A stretch of DNA of 64,000 nucleotides from NCBI RefSeq assembly GCF_900115055.1, contig NZ_FOVD01000006.1:62001-126000 (forward strand), in the 5' to 3' direction. Below, one piece after another: positions 35,101 to 42,426 of this stretch (positions within the stretch are counted from its first letter, which is position 1; each line of letters begins with the position of its first letter). This DNA is from Chryseobacterium oleae. GTDB taxonomy: Bacteria; Bacteroidota; Bacteroidia; Flavobacteriales; Weeksellaceae. Position numbers and translations under genes: made by a program. The notes under the pieces were generated by a model. The model did no database searches and was not told where the DNA came from. It saw only the letters and a program-made list of their open reading frames with translations.

Positions 35101-35912
35101 ACTTTACAGCTATTATCAAGGCGTATGACGAGGCGTATGCAGTTTTCTTGGAAAAACAGAAGGAACTGCAGGATAAAGCAAAAGAAGAGGAAGCTGCCAA
35201 CAAAGAAAAGCTTGGGAATTTCTACCGTGAAATGGAATCTGTGATTCTGAAACACAACTGTATTGCCTATCTTCTTCAGGATTATCTGACTACTCTGGGA
35301 CAGGCGTTCACTTCAGGAAGCCAGATGAGTGATTTCAAAGTGATTCTGAGCGAAAACCTTGAACAATACACCGCTTTGGCCAAGTTTATGGAACAGGCGT
35401 TTGAATGGAGCATTATGGATTACACCTTCTACCCGTATTACTGGGCAGACAGAAAGAGATGGCAGGAAATGTATCTTACGCAAAGTGTAGATCCATTGTT
35501 CAGAAACTTCCTTCAGGCAGGTATGGCAAGGGTAATCGTAACCGTGAAGCCAGGTTTTGAAGACGCTGTACAGTTCTTCATGAGTACCGGAAAAATCTGG
35601 AACGGAGGTGAAGTTCCTGTTATCGGAGATCCGTTGTATATGTCTATCGTAGACGAATTGAGAAAGCCTACCGGCGAAGCTCAGGGTAAATTCTGGATCA
35701 CAAGAATTCCTACTACATTAACGATCCTTCAGGCTAAATCTGTAGGTCTGGAAGTAGAACAGGCTCTTCCAATCTTCCGTGAGGATGATCCTGCAAACTG
35801 TGAGAATCCGAAGGATCTCGAAACAACGAGTCCATTCAAGCTGCTGGATAAAGCTACGCTTGAGGCAGGAACACTCCCAACCACTTTACCAACCAATATT
35901 ATCAACAAATAA
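32175..35912 (+). CDS. Large (1245-residue) protein of unknown function, possibly structural or delivery-related
   Basis: No signal peptide. Residues ~225-330 are strongly helical and coiled-coil-like. A strand-rich part follows (~450-560). The central block contains VPGEVSNIENVM (614-625), a long charged helix, and GVYRWVDKK with YNYGKRTMFEFMIPEPA (769-799). A second coiled-coil lies before the C-terminal block YPYYWADRKRWQEMY, DPLFRNFLQAGMARVIV and GKIWNGGEVPVIGDPLY. I recall similar blocks in large uncharacterised proteins from other phyla, but cannot name the family. It is in an operon with fibre-like proteins and before an attenuator and metzincin. Size and helical content suggest an assembly or membrane-interacting scaffold. 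Confidence 0.75.
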   Translation: MATNDTTNNASQTLFRFVSLRNPQLTETKEKNLGFIHRPQKGLTSFFDSYINPADSALAKFQAMERASKSFNPTGFETELKIEEGAYAAVLKIGRKISKQEELTVLEETAAINAHQATSKDQLGILWDNLMYQTASQNNFYVKEAVAHILRALHFGYVCTLASTDELVKINGSDFRAKALEARIVLPMKFFGDGYEGEGSGTGNPTSRQPFTVGKSAIGEDPINETKAILSVPAKEQLKAEGEKILELTNLNLEKDSLNVLKSELEKVQKIYQKTRNKAYDEAYKEYLAANQPALDRYRAQLKEIQDQITKEMTEQEINALYAKLEEPSIPPFVFTYKNEINFGDFTEILSLNSLKIFVDKFTALTSGQKPEDGFDFTKISVVSDRKLQLGAAVVSITDEFDTYPEVFEKIDEEHAAKSQTLYNKTPAQEQTFASLGGILVPVADSFTQYAAKVTPRSYYLKATPQGSIFAGSQAYLTFYYQADSSAWGIASAKLSLISDVGNFDESYNNIEVVDNKVTLASIMVGKFSKYIRNIKVKIYFNNGKEASLDLSGIEPNQAYTDVLYVEDIKDETGNPGGGIENPKPGTFIPKHFGVKRLGIADYLKVEQSVHAYVPGEVSNIENVMASELRHKSSVARDYSEITDTTSESIETEKISDTTKADRNEMQTEIAQELKKEQAITASTKFTYDTKVMKYEIGGTYANNTSQQDSTKQAVKKSQEITERAMERVLTKINKERVQKIIKEFTETNVHEFDNRGQASQENPQHITGVYRWVDKKMKNQIYNYGKRTMFEFMIPEPARLHTLATAVSKADTLTAPADPRKAEKPWGMASAQVATKDQIEYWANIYNVKLTELPKSPINLILGKQWEKVNGNEEYRHRTIDIPVNYEASSVKMFYGFERNRKGTSTLYTSNFAGGMVPFSNGGTSIDSTAYFTPQNVTGSYDFVYKCSNIDSVNIAFEITCKLSQAFMKSWIQENFTAIIKAYDEAYAVFLEKQKELQDKAKEEEAANKEKLGNFYREMESVILKHNCIAYLLQDYLTTLGQAFTSGSQMSDFKVILSENLEQYTALAKFMEQAFEWSIMDYTFYPYYWADRKRWQEMYLTQSVDPLFRNFLQAGMARVIVTVKPGFEDAVQFFMSTGKIWNGGEVPVIGDPLYMSIVDELRKPTGEAQGKFWITRIPTTLTILQAKSVGLEVEQALPIFREDDPANCENPKDLETTSPFKLLDKATLEAGTLPTTLPTNIINK

Positions 35913-35920
35913 TTTTCATG

Positions 35921-35951
35921 AACGGCGGCGGAATTCCCGCCGTCGTTTTTT
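35921..35951 (+). terminator. GC-rich hairpin with T-run between the large gene and the metzincin gene
   Basis: Arms aacggcggcgg (35921-35931) and ccgccgtcgtt (35937-35947), with one G-U pair, are followed by six T. No promoter box is seen in the 25 bases before the next ATG, so it probably works as a partial terminator that lowers metzincin expression relative to the upstream genes. Confidence 0.8.
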
Positions 35952-35975
35952 AACCCAAATCCAAAAACTTTTAAA

Positions 35976-37850
35976 ATGAAAAATATAGATATAAGGTATC
36001 CGGCTGATATTGGTGTTTCTGATATTGATGTTTATAGAACAGGAGAAAAATCACTTTCTGCAACCTCTCCAAAATTATTAATGTTCTTTAGATCTGAAGA
36101 GCAAGCTATCGGCCTTCCTAAAGAAGATAAAAATTCCAACCGTACCCTAACTTATTTAGCCAATACCATAAAAGACATCATAGAAGACAAAAAATATGAC
36201 CAGTCATTTGGGTTTGATATCTTCAGAGAAAATCTGCTTGGTAATAATAGCAAAATTTACAAAATAAATGAAGATTCCAATGGAGATTATATTTTAAATG
36301 GAGGTACGTATTCTGAATCAGATACAGGCTTTACTCTGGAAAAATCCTATGATAAAACTTCATCTACTTTGGTGCTAGTTGATGGGAACAAAACCTACCA
36401 TATTGATGATGATTTTAAATTAAAAAGAGGAAACAGCCCTTTAAGAGACTCCGCATATTATGCTCCAAATATTCTTATCAAACCGGGAAAGGAAGTTATT
36501 ATTTTTGTAAAATATTTTGATACGGACAACTCATCTACACTTGCGCAGAACATTTCATTTAAATTATCAGATTCTAAAGGGATTGAATATATTACTCCAA
36601 ACATCACTGTCAATAAAAATGAGCAAGTTGCCCAATTTAAAATTAAAACAAAAGCAAATGAAACAGTGGATGCAAAATCAAGTATTATAGCTTCGGTTAA
36701 AGATGCTTCAGACAAAGACATCGAAGTTGGGAGGCTTACCATATTGCCTAACAAACTTTATGAACCTAAATTAATTTTTGTGGACGTATTTTATAAAAAA
36801 AATACATTATCTACTACCAGCAACTATGTTGGTTTAGCTTCTAGCCTTAACAATAAAGGCTTTAATCAGGCTTCTGTAAATTTTGTTCTGGGAAAAAACC
36901 AAATTATTAATGTATCGGATACTGATTTTCCATTAAAAGATCCTACAAATATTTTGGGCCCATATTTACAGCAAAACTCCGGAACAAAAAATTATGAAAC
37001 TACACAAGGTGATTCTTTGGGAAAAGCCTTAAAAATTATAGCTTCAAAATTTCTTGAAAAAATGTCTAAAGAAATTCTTCAGGAAATAGAAAAAAGTTTA
37101 CAAACCTTTGACATCAATGACGGAACAGCAACCAGAAAATTAATCCAGCCCGGTAAAACCTTACAAGACTGGTTTATTCAGTATTCTCAATCACCCAATG
37201 GTAGTACAGCAGCTACAAAATGGTATGATAGGTTAGTTGAAAACCTATACAGTTATATTGATCATATCCGTTTGGGCATCTATCCCATGTTTATGTGCAA
37301 CAATATTGTTGCTACAAAAGATGATTTGGCAACGGGATTTAACAGAGATAAGGGGTTAATAATTCCTTCAAATGCTCTTTCGGACATCATGACTTTAGTT
37401 CATGAGTTAGGTCACAATTTTGGACTCAGACATACTTTTGACAAGCCCAATCACGAGAAAGGGGATATAAAAATAAAACCAATGCAAACACTTGAGAATA
37501 TTATGGATTATCTCTCGGATAATGCATCTCCCCGTGCCAATCACAGCAAAAATTTTATTACTTATCAAATTGACACAATAAGAAGAAACTCGGAAAGACT
37601 TAAATACAATGTAGATGATTTAAAATATGTGATCGAAAAAGAAACTGTTGCAGATCCTCCGCAAATAGTTATTAAAGACTTTTCCAATAATAAAAATTTA
37701 GAGATTTTTTCAAAAAATATTTGCCGTTATTTATTTGATTCATACCTGGGTATTTATAATCTTCAGGATGAAACTAAATTATTGTCCTACAGAGAAAAAA
37801 TTCTATTACAAATCGTTGATGTTCTTAAGACGTATTTCAAAAATTTATAA
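35976..37850 (+). CDS. Metzincin-type metallopeptidase without signal peptide, candidate effector
   Basis: The 624-residue protein has the extended zinc motif HELGHNFGLRH (residues 476-486) and a Met-turn NIMDY (508-512), placing it among metzincins (M10/M12-like). Residues ~160-260 look like an Ig-like beta domain (APNILIKPGKEVIIFVKYFD). The N-terminal 150 residues and C-terminal 100 residues are unassigned. It has no secretion signal, unlike most bacterial metzincins, so it may be a cargo effector. The coding DNA appears more AT-rich than the preceding gene, hinting at a separate origin. It is the last gene of the operon, behind an attenuator. Confidence 0.85.
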   Translation: MKNIDIRYPADIGVSDIDVYRTGEKSLSATSPKLLMFFRSEEQAIGLPKEDKNSNRTLTYLANTIKDIIEDKKYDQSFGFDIFRENLLGNNSKIYKINEDSNGDYILNGGTYSESDTGFTLEKSYDKTSSTLVLVDGNKTYHIDDDFKLKRGNSPLRDSAYYAPNILIKPGKEVIIFVKYFDTDNSSTLAQNISFKLSDSKGIEYITPNITVNKNEQVAQFKIKTKANETVDAKSSIIASVKDASDKDIEVGRLTILPNKLYEPKLIFVDVFYKKNTLSTTSNYVGLASSLNNKGFNQASVNFVLGKNQIINVSDTDFPLKDPTNILGPYLQQNSGTKNYETTQGDSLGKALKIIASKFLEKMSKEILQEIEKSLQTFDINDGTATRKLIQPGKTLQDWFIQYSQSPNGSTAATKWYDRLVENLYSYIDHIRLGIYPMFMCNNIVATKDDLATGFNRDKGLIIPSNALSDIMTLVHELGHNFGLRHTFDKPNHEKGDIKIKPMQTLENIMDYLSDNASPRANHSKNFITYQIDTIRRNSERLKYNVDDLKYVIEKETVADPPQIVIKDFSNNKNLEIFSKNICRYLFDSYLGIYNLQDETKLLSYREKILLQIVDVLKTYFKNL

Positions 37851-37906
37851 TAGTACTATTATTTCCAAGAGGGGAAGAATTAAAAATCTTTCCATAAAAA
37901 ATAAAA

Positions 37907-37942
37907 CACGACACGTTTTGTCGCATTAAGCCTATATATTTG
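37907..37942 (+). promoter_or_regulatory. Copy E of the shared 18-base element plus -7 box, upstream of the WYL gene
   Basis: CACGACACGTTTTGTCGC (37907-37924), then 10 bases, then TATATTTG (37935-37942). Its position before the regulator gene suggests autoregulation. A 16-base perfect AT palindrome (37847-37862) lies farther upstream at the metzincin stop. Confidence 0.8.
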
Positions 37943-37959
37943 TCTTATAAAATTTTACC

Positions 37960-37986
37960 ATGAAACGCAGCCTGGCTGCCGCATAA
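37960..37986 (+). promoter_or_regulatory. Possible leader mini-ORF with palindrome before the WYL gene
   Basis: An ATG-started frame of eight codons (MKRSLAAA, stop TAA at 37984-37986) lies 11 bases before the WYL ATG. It contains a perfect inverted repeat GCAGCC-T-GGCTGC (37967-37979). It could be a leader peptide, an RNA hairpin or chance. Confidence 0.35.
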
Positions 37987-37997
37987 ATAATAGACGA

Positions 37998-38918
37998 ATG
38001 AAAAAAGATTTTTATCTGACAAGATATGCCTTAATTATCAAAAGATTAGAAAGTTCTCCGGCTACTTATTCCCAGCTGGAGGACTATCTTCTCAACTCTT
38101 TCGAATTTCAGGATGCAGGGATCAAGAGCTACTCAATCCGTACATTGCAGAGGGATATTCGTGAGATTTCCGATCTTTTTAATCTTTCCATTCACAATAA
38201 AAAGAAAGGCGATAACCGCTATTATATTGAAAGCCGCCCTATCATGGAAGTGGATGAATACAACCAGAAATTACTGGAATCTTTCCAGGTAAGCAATGCC
38301 CTGAATCTTCATCCGGATTTTTCAGACTTTATCTTTTTCGAAAGCAGAAAACCCACTGGAATCGAGCACTTCTATGATCTTTTCTTCGCCATCCGTAATA
38401 AAAGAGTAGTAAGCTTTGAACATTACAACTACAAAAATAAAATAATGACTTCCCGGAAAGTTCATCCTCTGGCTTTAAAAGAATCCAAGGACAGATGGTA
38501 CCTGATCGCCATTGATACCAAAGACAAGGTCCTGAAATCATTTGGCTTGGACAGAGTTAATTATCTGGATGTGAGCGACAATAAATTCCGCGAAAAGTAT
38601 AATTACAATTTCAGAGAACATTTCAAAAATGCTTTTGGCGTGATGAATCTGGCAGAGCAAAACCCTGAGAAAATCGTCATGAAATGCAGCAGACATCAGG
38701 GAGAATACATCAGAAGTTTTCCTCTTCACCAGTCTCAGAAAGAAACTAAAGAAACTCCGGAAGAAATCTATTTTGAGTTCTTCCTTCACCCTACTTATGA
38801 TTTTATGCAGGAAATCCTTTCCTATGGAAAAGAAGTCACCGTTCTGGAACCTAAAGGTTTAGTTGATGACATCCGCACCCATCTTCAGGAGTCTCTGAAC
38901 CGTTATTTTGAAAGCTGA
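37998..38918 (+). CDS. WYL-domain transcriptional regulator
   Basis: The N-terminal ~75 residues form a winged helix-turn-helix (YSIRTLQRDIREISDLFNLS). The WYL domain follows (residues ~130-215) with KVHPLALKESKDRWYLIAID and KSFGLDRV. The C-terminal WCX-like extension (ILSYGKEVTVLEPKGLVDDI) completes a 306-residue protein of standard architecture. WYL regulators bind ligands such as nucleic-acid pieces or nucleotides and often control phage-defence or stress loci. It is downstream of the accessory cluster and carries the shared element in its own promoter, so it is the prime candidate for the protein that reads all six copies. Confidence 0.9.
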   Translation: MKKDFYLTRYALIIKRLESSPATYSQLEDYLLNSFEFQDAGIKSYSIRTLQRDIREISDLFNLSIHNKKKGDNRYYIESRPIMEVDEYNQKLLESFQVSNALNLHPDFSDFIFFESRKPTGIEHFYDLFFAIRNKRVVSFEHYNYKNKIMTSRKVHPLALKESKDRWYLIAIDTKDKVLKSFGLDRVNYLDVSDNKFREKYNYNFREHFKNAFGVMNLAEQNPEKIVMKCSRHQGEYIRSFPLHQSQKETKETPEEIYFEFFLHPTYDFMQEILSYGKEVTVLEPKGLVDDIRTHLQESLNRYFES

Positions 38919-38973
38919 TACACAAGGATTAAAACCTCATTTATTTTGATTATATTTACATAAATATACTCTT

Positions 38974-39600
38974 TTGAAAGCTTTATTTCTCTATCTGTTT
39001 TGCCTTATTTCTTCATTTTGCTTTTCACAGCAGAAAGAAGAATTCCGGAATGTAAAAAACTTTTACAACCAACACCGGAGTATGCTGAATACAGAGTTTA
39101 AAAAGAAATTTGATCTGGAACCGGACTCTTTCCGGAAAGCCAATATAAAGCTTGATTTTGTTCTTTTCATGAAAAAGATGGACAGCATTGAGAATGTTGC
39201 GATGATTGGAGCTCTGCTAAAAGTAAGAAACCTTGAAGATCTGCAATCATTGAAAAATCCAAAAGACATATCAGAAAACAACACCGGGAAACCTGCCGTT
39301 TTTGAGAAGCCAGCTGATTATCCGGGTGGTTTTAATACGCTGAGACAGGAAGTGGCTCATCTTTTTTACACACCAGCTGTTTACACCGAAGCCAAAACCG
39401 TAAAAACAGATGTGGCTTTTATTGTGGAAAAAGACGGCAGCATCAGCAATGTCCACGCAAAAGGAGATAATTTCACATTTAACCGACAGGCTGAGATTGC
39501 ATTGTATTCTGTTTCGGAAAAATTTTCTCCGGCGATTATCAATGGAGATCCGGTAAGACACAGCCTCAGACTTCCTTTAACATTAACGATTGAAGATTAA
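38974..39600 (+). CDS. Secreted TonB C-terminal-domain-like protein
   Basis: The frame starts with TTG 38974, which opens a signal peptide (MKALFLYLFCLISSFCFSQ); no ATG would keep the signal. The C-terminal ~90 residues resemble the TonB_C fold: PGGFNTLRQEVAHLFYTP, VAFIVEKDGSISNVHAKG and FSPAIINGDPVRHSLRLP. In Bacteroidota many secreted or anchored proteins carry this domain without an energy-transducing N-terminus. The function is unknown. The stop is immediately followed by the tadA ATG, so the two are co-transcribed. Confidence 0.8.
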   Translation: MKALFLYLFCLISSFCFSQQKEEFRNVKNFYNQHRSMLNTEFKKKFDLEPDSFRKANIKLDFVLFMKKMDSIENVAMIGALLKVRNLEDLQSLKNPKDISENNTGKPAVFEKPADYPGGFNTLRQEVAHLFYTPAVYTEAKTVKTDVAFIVEKDGSISNVHAKGDNFTFNRQAEIALYSVSEKFSPAIINGDPVRHSLRLPLTLTIED

Positions 39601-40032
39601 ATGTTTACCGACGAATATTACATGAAAATGGCTCTGCAGGAAGCAGAAGCCGCTTTAGAAAAAGATGAGGTTCCTATCGGATGTATCGTAGTTTCCAATA
39701 ACCGCATCATTGCAAGAGCCCACAATCTTACCGAAACCCTGAACGACGTGACCGCCCACGCAGAAATGCAGGCCATCACCTCAGCGGCCAACTTTCTTGG
39801 GGGCAAATACCTGATCAACTGTACACTTTATGTAACAATGGAACCCTGTGTGATGTGCTCAGGAGCACTTTCATGGTCGCAGATTTCCAAAGTGGTGATC
39901 GGTGCAAGAGATGAACAAAGAGGATTCATCAACAAACATCTTTCTCTGCACCCAAAAACAGAAATCGTAACCGGCATCATGGAACATGAATGTTCTACCA
40001 TCGTCAAGGAATTTTTCAAAAGCAAAAGATAG
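39601..40032 (+). CDS. tadA: tRNA adenosine(34) deaminase
   Basis: TadA converts A34 to inosine in tRNA-Arg(ACG). The zinc-dependent deaminase signature is complete: HAEMQAI with the catalytic Glu, and EPCVMCSGALSWSQI with the two zinc cysteines. The N-terminus MKMALQEAEAALEKDEVPIG and the C-terminal CSTIVKEFF match TadA rather than other cytidine/guanine deaminases. At 143 residues it is normal length. The ATG abuts the preceding stop codon. Confidence 0.94.
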   Translation: MFTDEYYMKMALQEAEAALEKDEVPIGCIVVSNNRIIARAHNLTETLNDVTAHAEMQAITSAANFLGGKYLINCTLYVTMEPCVMCSGALSWSQISKVVIGARDEQRGFINKHLSLHPKTEIVTGIMEHECSTIVKEFFKSKR

Positions 40033-40100
40033 GTACGGATTCCGGGATTCGAGATACGGGTTTGTGAGTTATGGGAAGTGATGAGTTATAAATTATGAGT

Positions 40101-40299
40101 GATGAGTTATGTAATGCGTGTATTGGAATGGGATACCTTCCCCATTTCACTTGCGAAGCAAAATTTACCATTGACAATCTGATATCTGATATCTGATATC
40201 TGAAATCTGATGTCTTCAAAAACCTTCACTATTCACTTGCGAAGCAAAATTCACCATTGACAATCTTAAATCTGATGTCTGATGTCTGATGTCTGAAAT
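40101..40299 (+). repeat. Dispersed intergenic repeat: two copies plus heptamer arrays
   Basis: TTCACTTGCGAAGCAAAA followed by TTTACCATTGAC or TTCACCATTGAC occurs at 40146-40180 and 40232-40266. Each is followed by tandem heptamers: CTGATAT x3, CTGAAAT, CTGATGT at 40179-40213, and CTGATGT x3, CTGAAAT at 40272-40299. The 40 bases before copy 1 (40101-40140) also match, in inverse orientation, 48002-48034. TTGC-GAA-GCAA inside the unit can form a small hairpin. It fills the 267-base gap between tadA and a convergent gene. Confidence 0.8.
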
Positions 40300-41451
40300 C
40301 TATTCCGCCTCTTCTATCGTCGTGTGGAAAAGAGGTTGTAAAGCATTCATCTTTCTCCAGTTCAATGCTTTGGCCTTTATCATGTACTTTCCAAAATCGA
40401 GTGTGAGAAGACTGTCCTTTTTATCATAGACATAATCCACCTTTGACTTTCTGTTTTTGTAATCTTCAAGAATAAGCTGATTCTTTGAGCCCTGCAGATA
40501 ATGAAAATCCACCCTCTTTTCATTTTTGTCCATTAAGATAAGGTAATTGTTCCGGTGAAAGAAAACGTATTGAATGTCCGAATAGGCATCTAAATTTTTA
40601 AAAGCACCATGAAGGAAAGGTCTATCTTCTGTGTCGTCATTAAAATTCCCGGCATTAATAAACGGAAATAGGATTATCGCCATTGAAATTCCCACAAAAG
40701 CAGTTTTAAAAAAGATCCAGACAGGCTGGAACTTTGGATTGATTTCTCTTTTTTCTTCCGGTTTGACTTCTTGTTTTAAAATAAAAAACCGATACAGCGG
40801 AACCCAGTTATCTTTTAATGCAAAAACAGCCATAAAAAGCAGGATCAGAGAAAAGAATTTAACCGAGATATCAAATCCGACATTGATAAGAAAAATATGA
40901 ATCAGGATGCCAATGGAAACCAATAATCCGGGCACACGTGTTTTACGGAAAAGAATCAGGAGTGCAGCCAGAAGCTCCAAAATTCCGGCAGATACGGAAT
41001 ACAACCGGGAAGTTCCCATCGTGCTCCAAAATAGAATATCTTTATCCAGATCCCCAAAGCGGGAGTACAAAATATTAGGTTCAGGAAGGTAGAACTGGGC
41101 TTTAAAAACTTTATCAAAACCGTATTTCATCAGAACGACAGCCAAATATAAAACAATGACTTCTTTAGACAAATCAAGAATTCTCTGGTGGTGTTTCTTT
41201 TTGATCAATATTGCAGCTAAAGCCGATACAACCATAAGAATCATGACCAATGCAAACATAGAACTGCTGTCCGAAGAAAAATCTATTCTTGATTGATTGA
41301 TCTTAAAAATATATTCAACGATCCACTCCGAGAGGTCACCCCATAGAAGCAATGACCATCTTTGCTGAAAATCACCAAGAAAAGTTAATGGAAAGAAAAA
41401 CAGAAACAGTAGAAAAAAGATTCCTGTTCCAGGCAGAAGTCTACTTCTCAT
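40300..41451 (-). CDS. Multi-pass membrane protein, DoxX-like
   Basis: The 383-residue protein has about seven hydrophobic helices in its first ~250 residues, including SVSAGILELLAALLILF and a following GLLVSIGILIHIFLINVG, the DoxX-like pattern. A loop FYLPEPNILYSRFGD precedes them. After a last membrane helix (FFKTAFVGISMAIILF) comes a soluble ~120-residue C-terminal domain with YVFFHRNNYLILMDKNEK. It may be involved in envelope redox or lipid functions, but no specific role is visible. Its start overlaps the upstream gene by 11 bases, showing translational coupling. Confidence 0.7.
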   Translation of the reverse strand: MRSRLLPGTGIFFLLFLFFFPLTFLGDFQQRWSLLLWGDLSEWIVEYIFKINQSRIDFSSDSSSMFALVMILMVVSALAAILIKKKHHQRILDLSKEVIVLYLAVVLMKYGFDKVFKAQFYLPEPNILYSRFGDLDKDILFWSTMGTSRLYSVSAGILELLAALLILFRKTRVPGLLVSIGILIHIFLINVGFDISVKFFSLILLFMAVFALKDNWVPLYRFFILKQEVKPEEKREINPKFQPVWIFFKTAFVGISMAIILFPFINAGNFNDDTEDRPFLHGAFKNLDAYSDIQYVFFHRNNYLILMDKNEKRVDFHYLQGSKNQLILEDYKNRKSKVDYVYDKKDSLLTLDFGKYMIKAKALNWRKMNALQPLFHTTIEEAE

Positions 41452-42019
41452 TTTTCTTTTTATTTTTTTTCCAGCTGTAAAATCCTGAAGCTCCGGAAAA
41501 CATCAGGATGCCTAAAAGAAGACCTCTAGGGATTTTTTCTGACTTTTCTTTTTTCGGTTTAGCTTCTTTTACAGGTTTGACTTCTTTATAGGATTTATTT
41601 TGTTGATCATATTCTACAAAGACAACGCTATCCATATCATTGACGAAGTAATAATCTTTCTTCAAAACATTTTTTACACTGTCTATATTTTTCTTTGAGA
41701 AAAGGGCATGATTTCGTACTACTTCCCTTCCAGGCTCCCATACTCTTTTAGTCCCGTCCGGAACAATTTTTCGCGCAGAACTGGTCACCAAAACACTTTC
41801 TTCATCGTTAAGAATGATCACGGAATCCAGCCTGGCATCACTTACGTATCTTTTCGGGACTATACCAAGATTTGAAGCATTGGCATCAAAAAGATCTTCA
41901 GACACGGCTGTATTGAAATCTGCCGAATGACCGCTGTGGCTTTTGAAAGCGATCAGTTTGGTTTGTGAAAAAAGAAAAGTGCTGATGCTTACAGCAAAGA
42001 ACGCGTAGATTGTTTTCAT
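41441..42019 (-). CDS. Secreted protein with C-terminal membrane anchor, unknown function
   Basis: ATG 42019 is chosen because it begins a signal peptide (MKTIYAFFAVSISTFLFSQ); an in-frame ATG at 42052 only adds a polar extension. The 192-residue protein has a His-rich segment near the mature N-terminus (FKSHSGHSADFN), a soluble middle, a Lys/Pro-rich linker, and a terminal helix (GLLLGILMFSGASGFYSW) with a basic tail. This leaves the bulk in the periplasm, anchored at the C-terminus. It is coupled to the DoxX-like gene. No family recognised. Confidence 0.65.
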   Translation of the reverse strand: MKTIYAFFAVSISTFLFSQTKLIAFKSHSGHSADFNTAVSEDLFDANASNLGIVPKRYVSDARLDSVIILNDEESVLVTSSARKIVPDGTKRVWEPGREVVRNHALFSKKNIDSVKNVLKKDYYFVNDMDSVVFVEYDQQNKSYKEVKPVKEAKPKKEKSEKIPRGLLLGILMFSGASGFYSWKKNKKKNEK

Positions 42020-42052
42020 GGACGTATTTGCAGATTTGATAGCGTATTCCAT

Positions 42053-42426
42053 GAAAAGTTAAATCATCAGGTAAGTCTGAGGTATTTTTTTTCAATATTC
42101 TTAATTTTCAAAATACCTAGTCAGCGATATTATGTTTAAGGAAAATGTAAAACTTCATCCAAAAACAACATCTAATAATCTAAATATACACCAAATACAC
42201 AGATTTAATGAATGTTTCACCAAAAAATTTATATCGCACAACGGTCATTATGATTTATTTTTTATCATACCAAAAATGAATCAATCCTCAACGAACACCA
42301 ATTAATTTAATTTCATTTAAAAAATTCACTTTTTAAGGCACACCGAGCGCAAACTATATGCTATTGTTTGACTAAAAATACATTTACATTTACATTTTTC
42401 GTTGAAAAACACAATAATAAACACAA
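42053..42426. other. 374-base AT-rich intergenic region upstream of the TonB receptor
   Basis: It contains no convincing ORF or RNA gene. Near the receptor start there is a short tandem repeat of the hexamer ACATTT (about 42382-42398). The length fits an extended regulatory region for the divergent genes, but no canonical TAnnTTTG box or known operator was identified. Confidence 0.4.

Noticed and set aside
27722..38918. Complete prophage or extracellular contractile injection system
   Set aside because: No capsid, portal, terminase, integrase, sheath, tube, baseplate spike or AAA+ ATPase gene is present in the window.
40179..40299. CRISPR array
   Set aside because: The repeats are 7-base tandem heptamers without spacers, and no cas gene is nearby.
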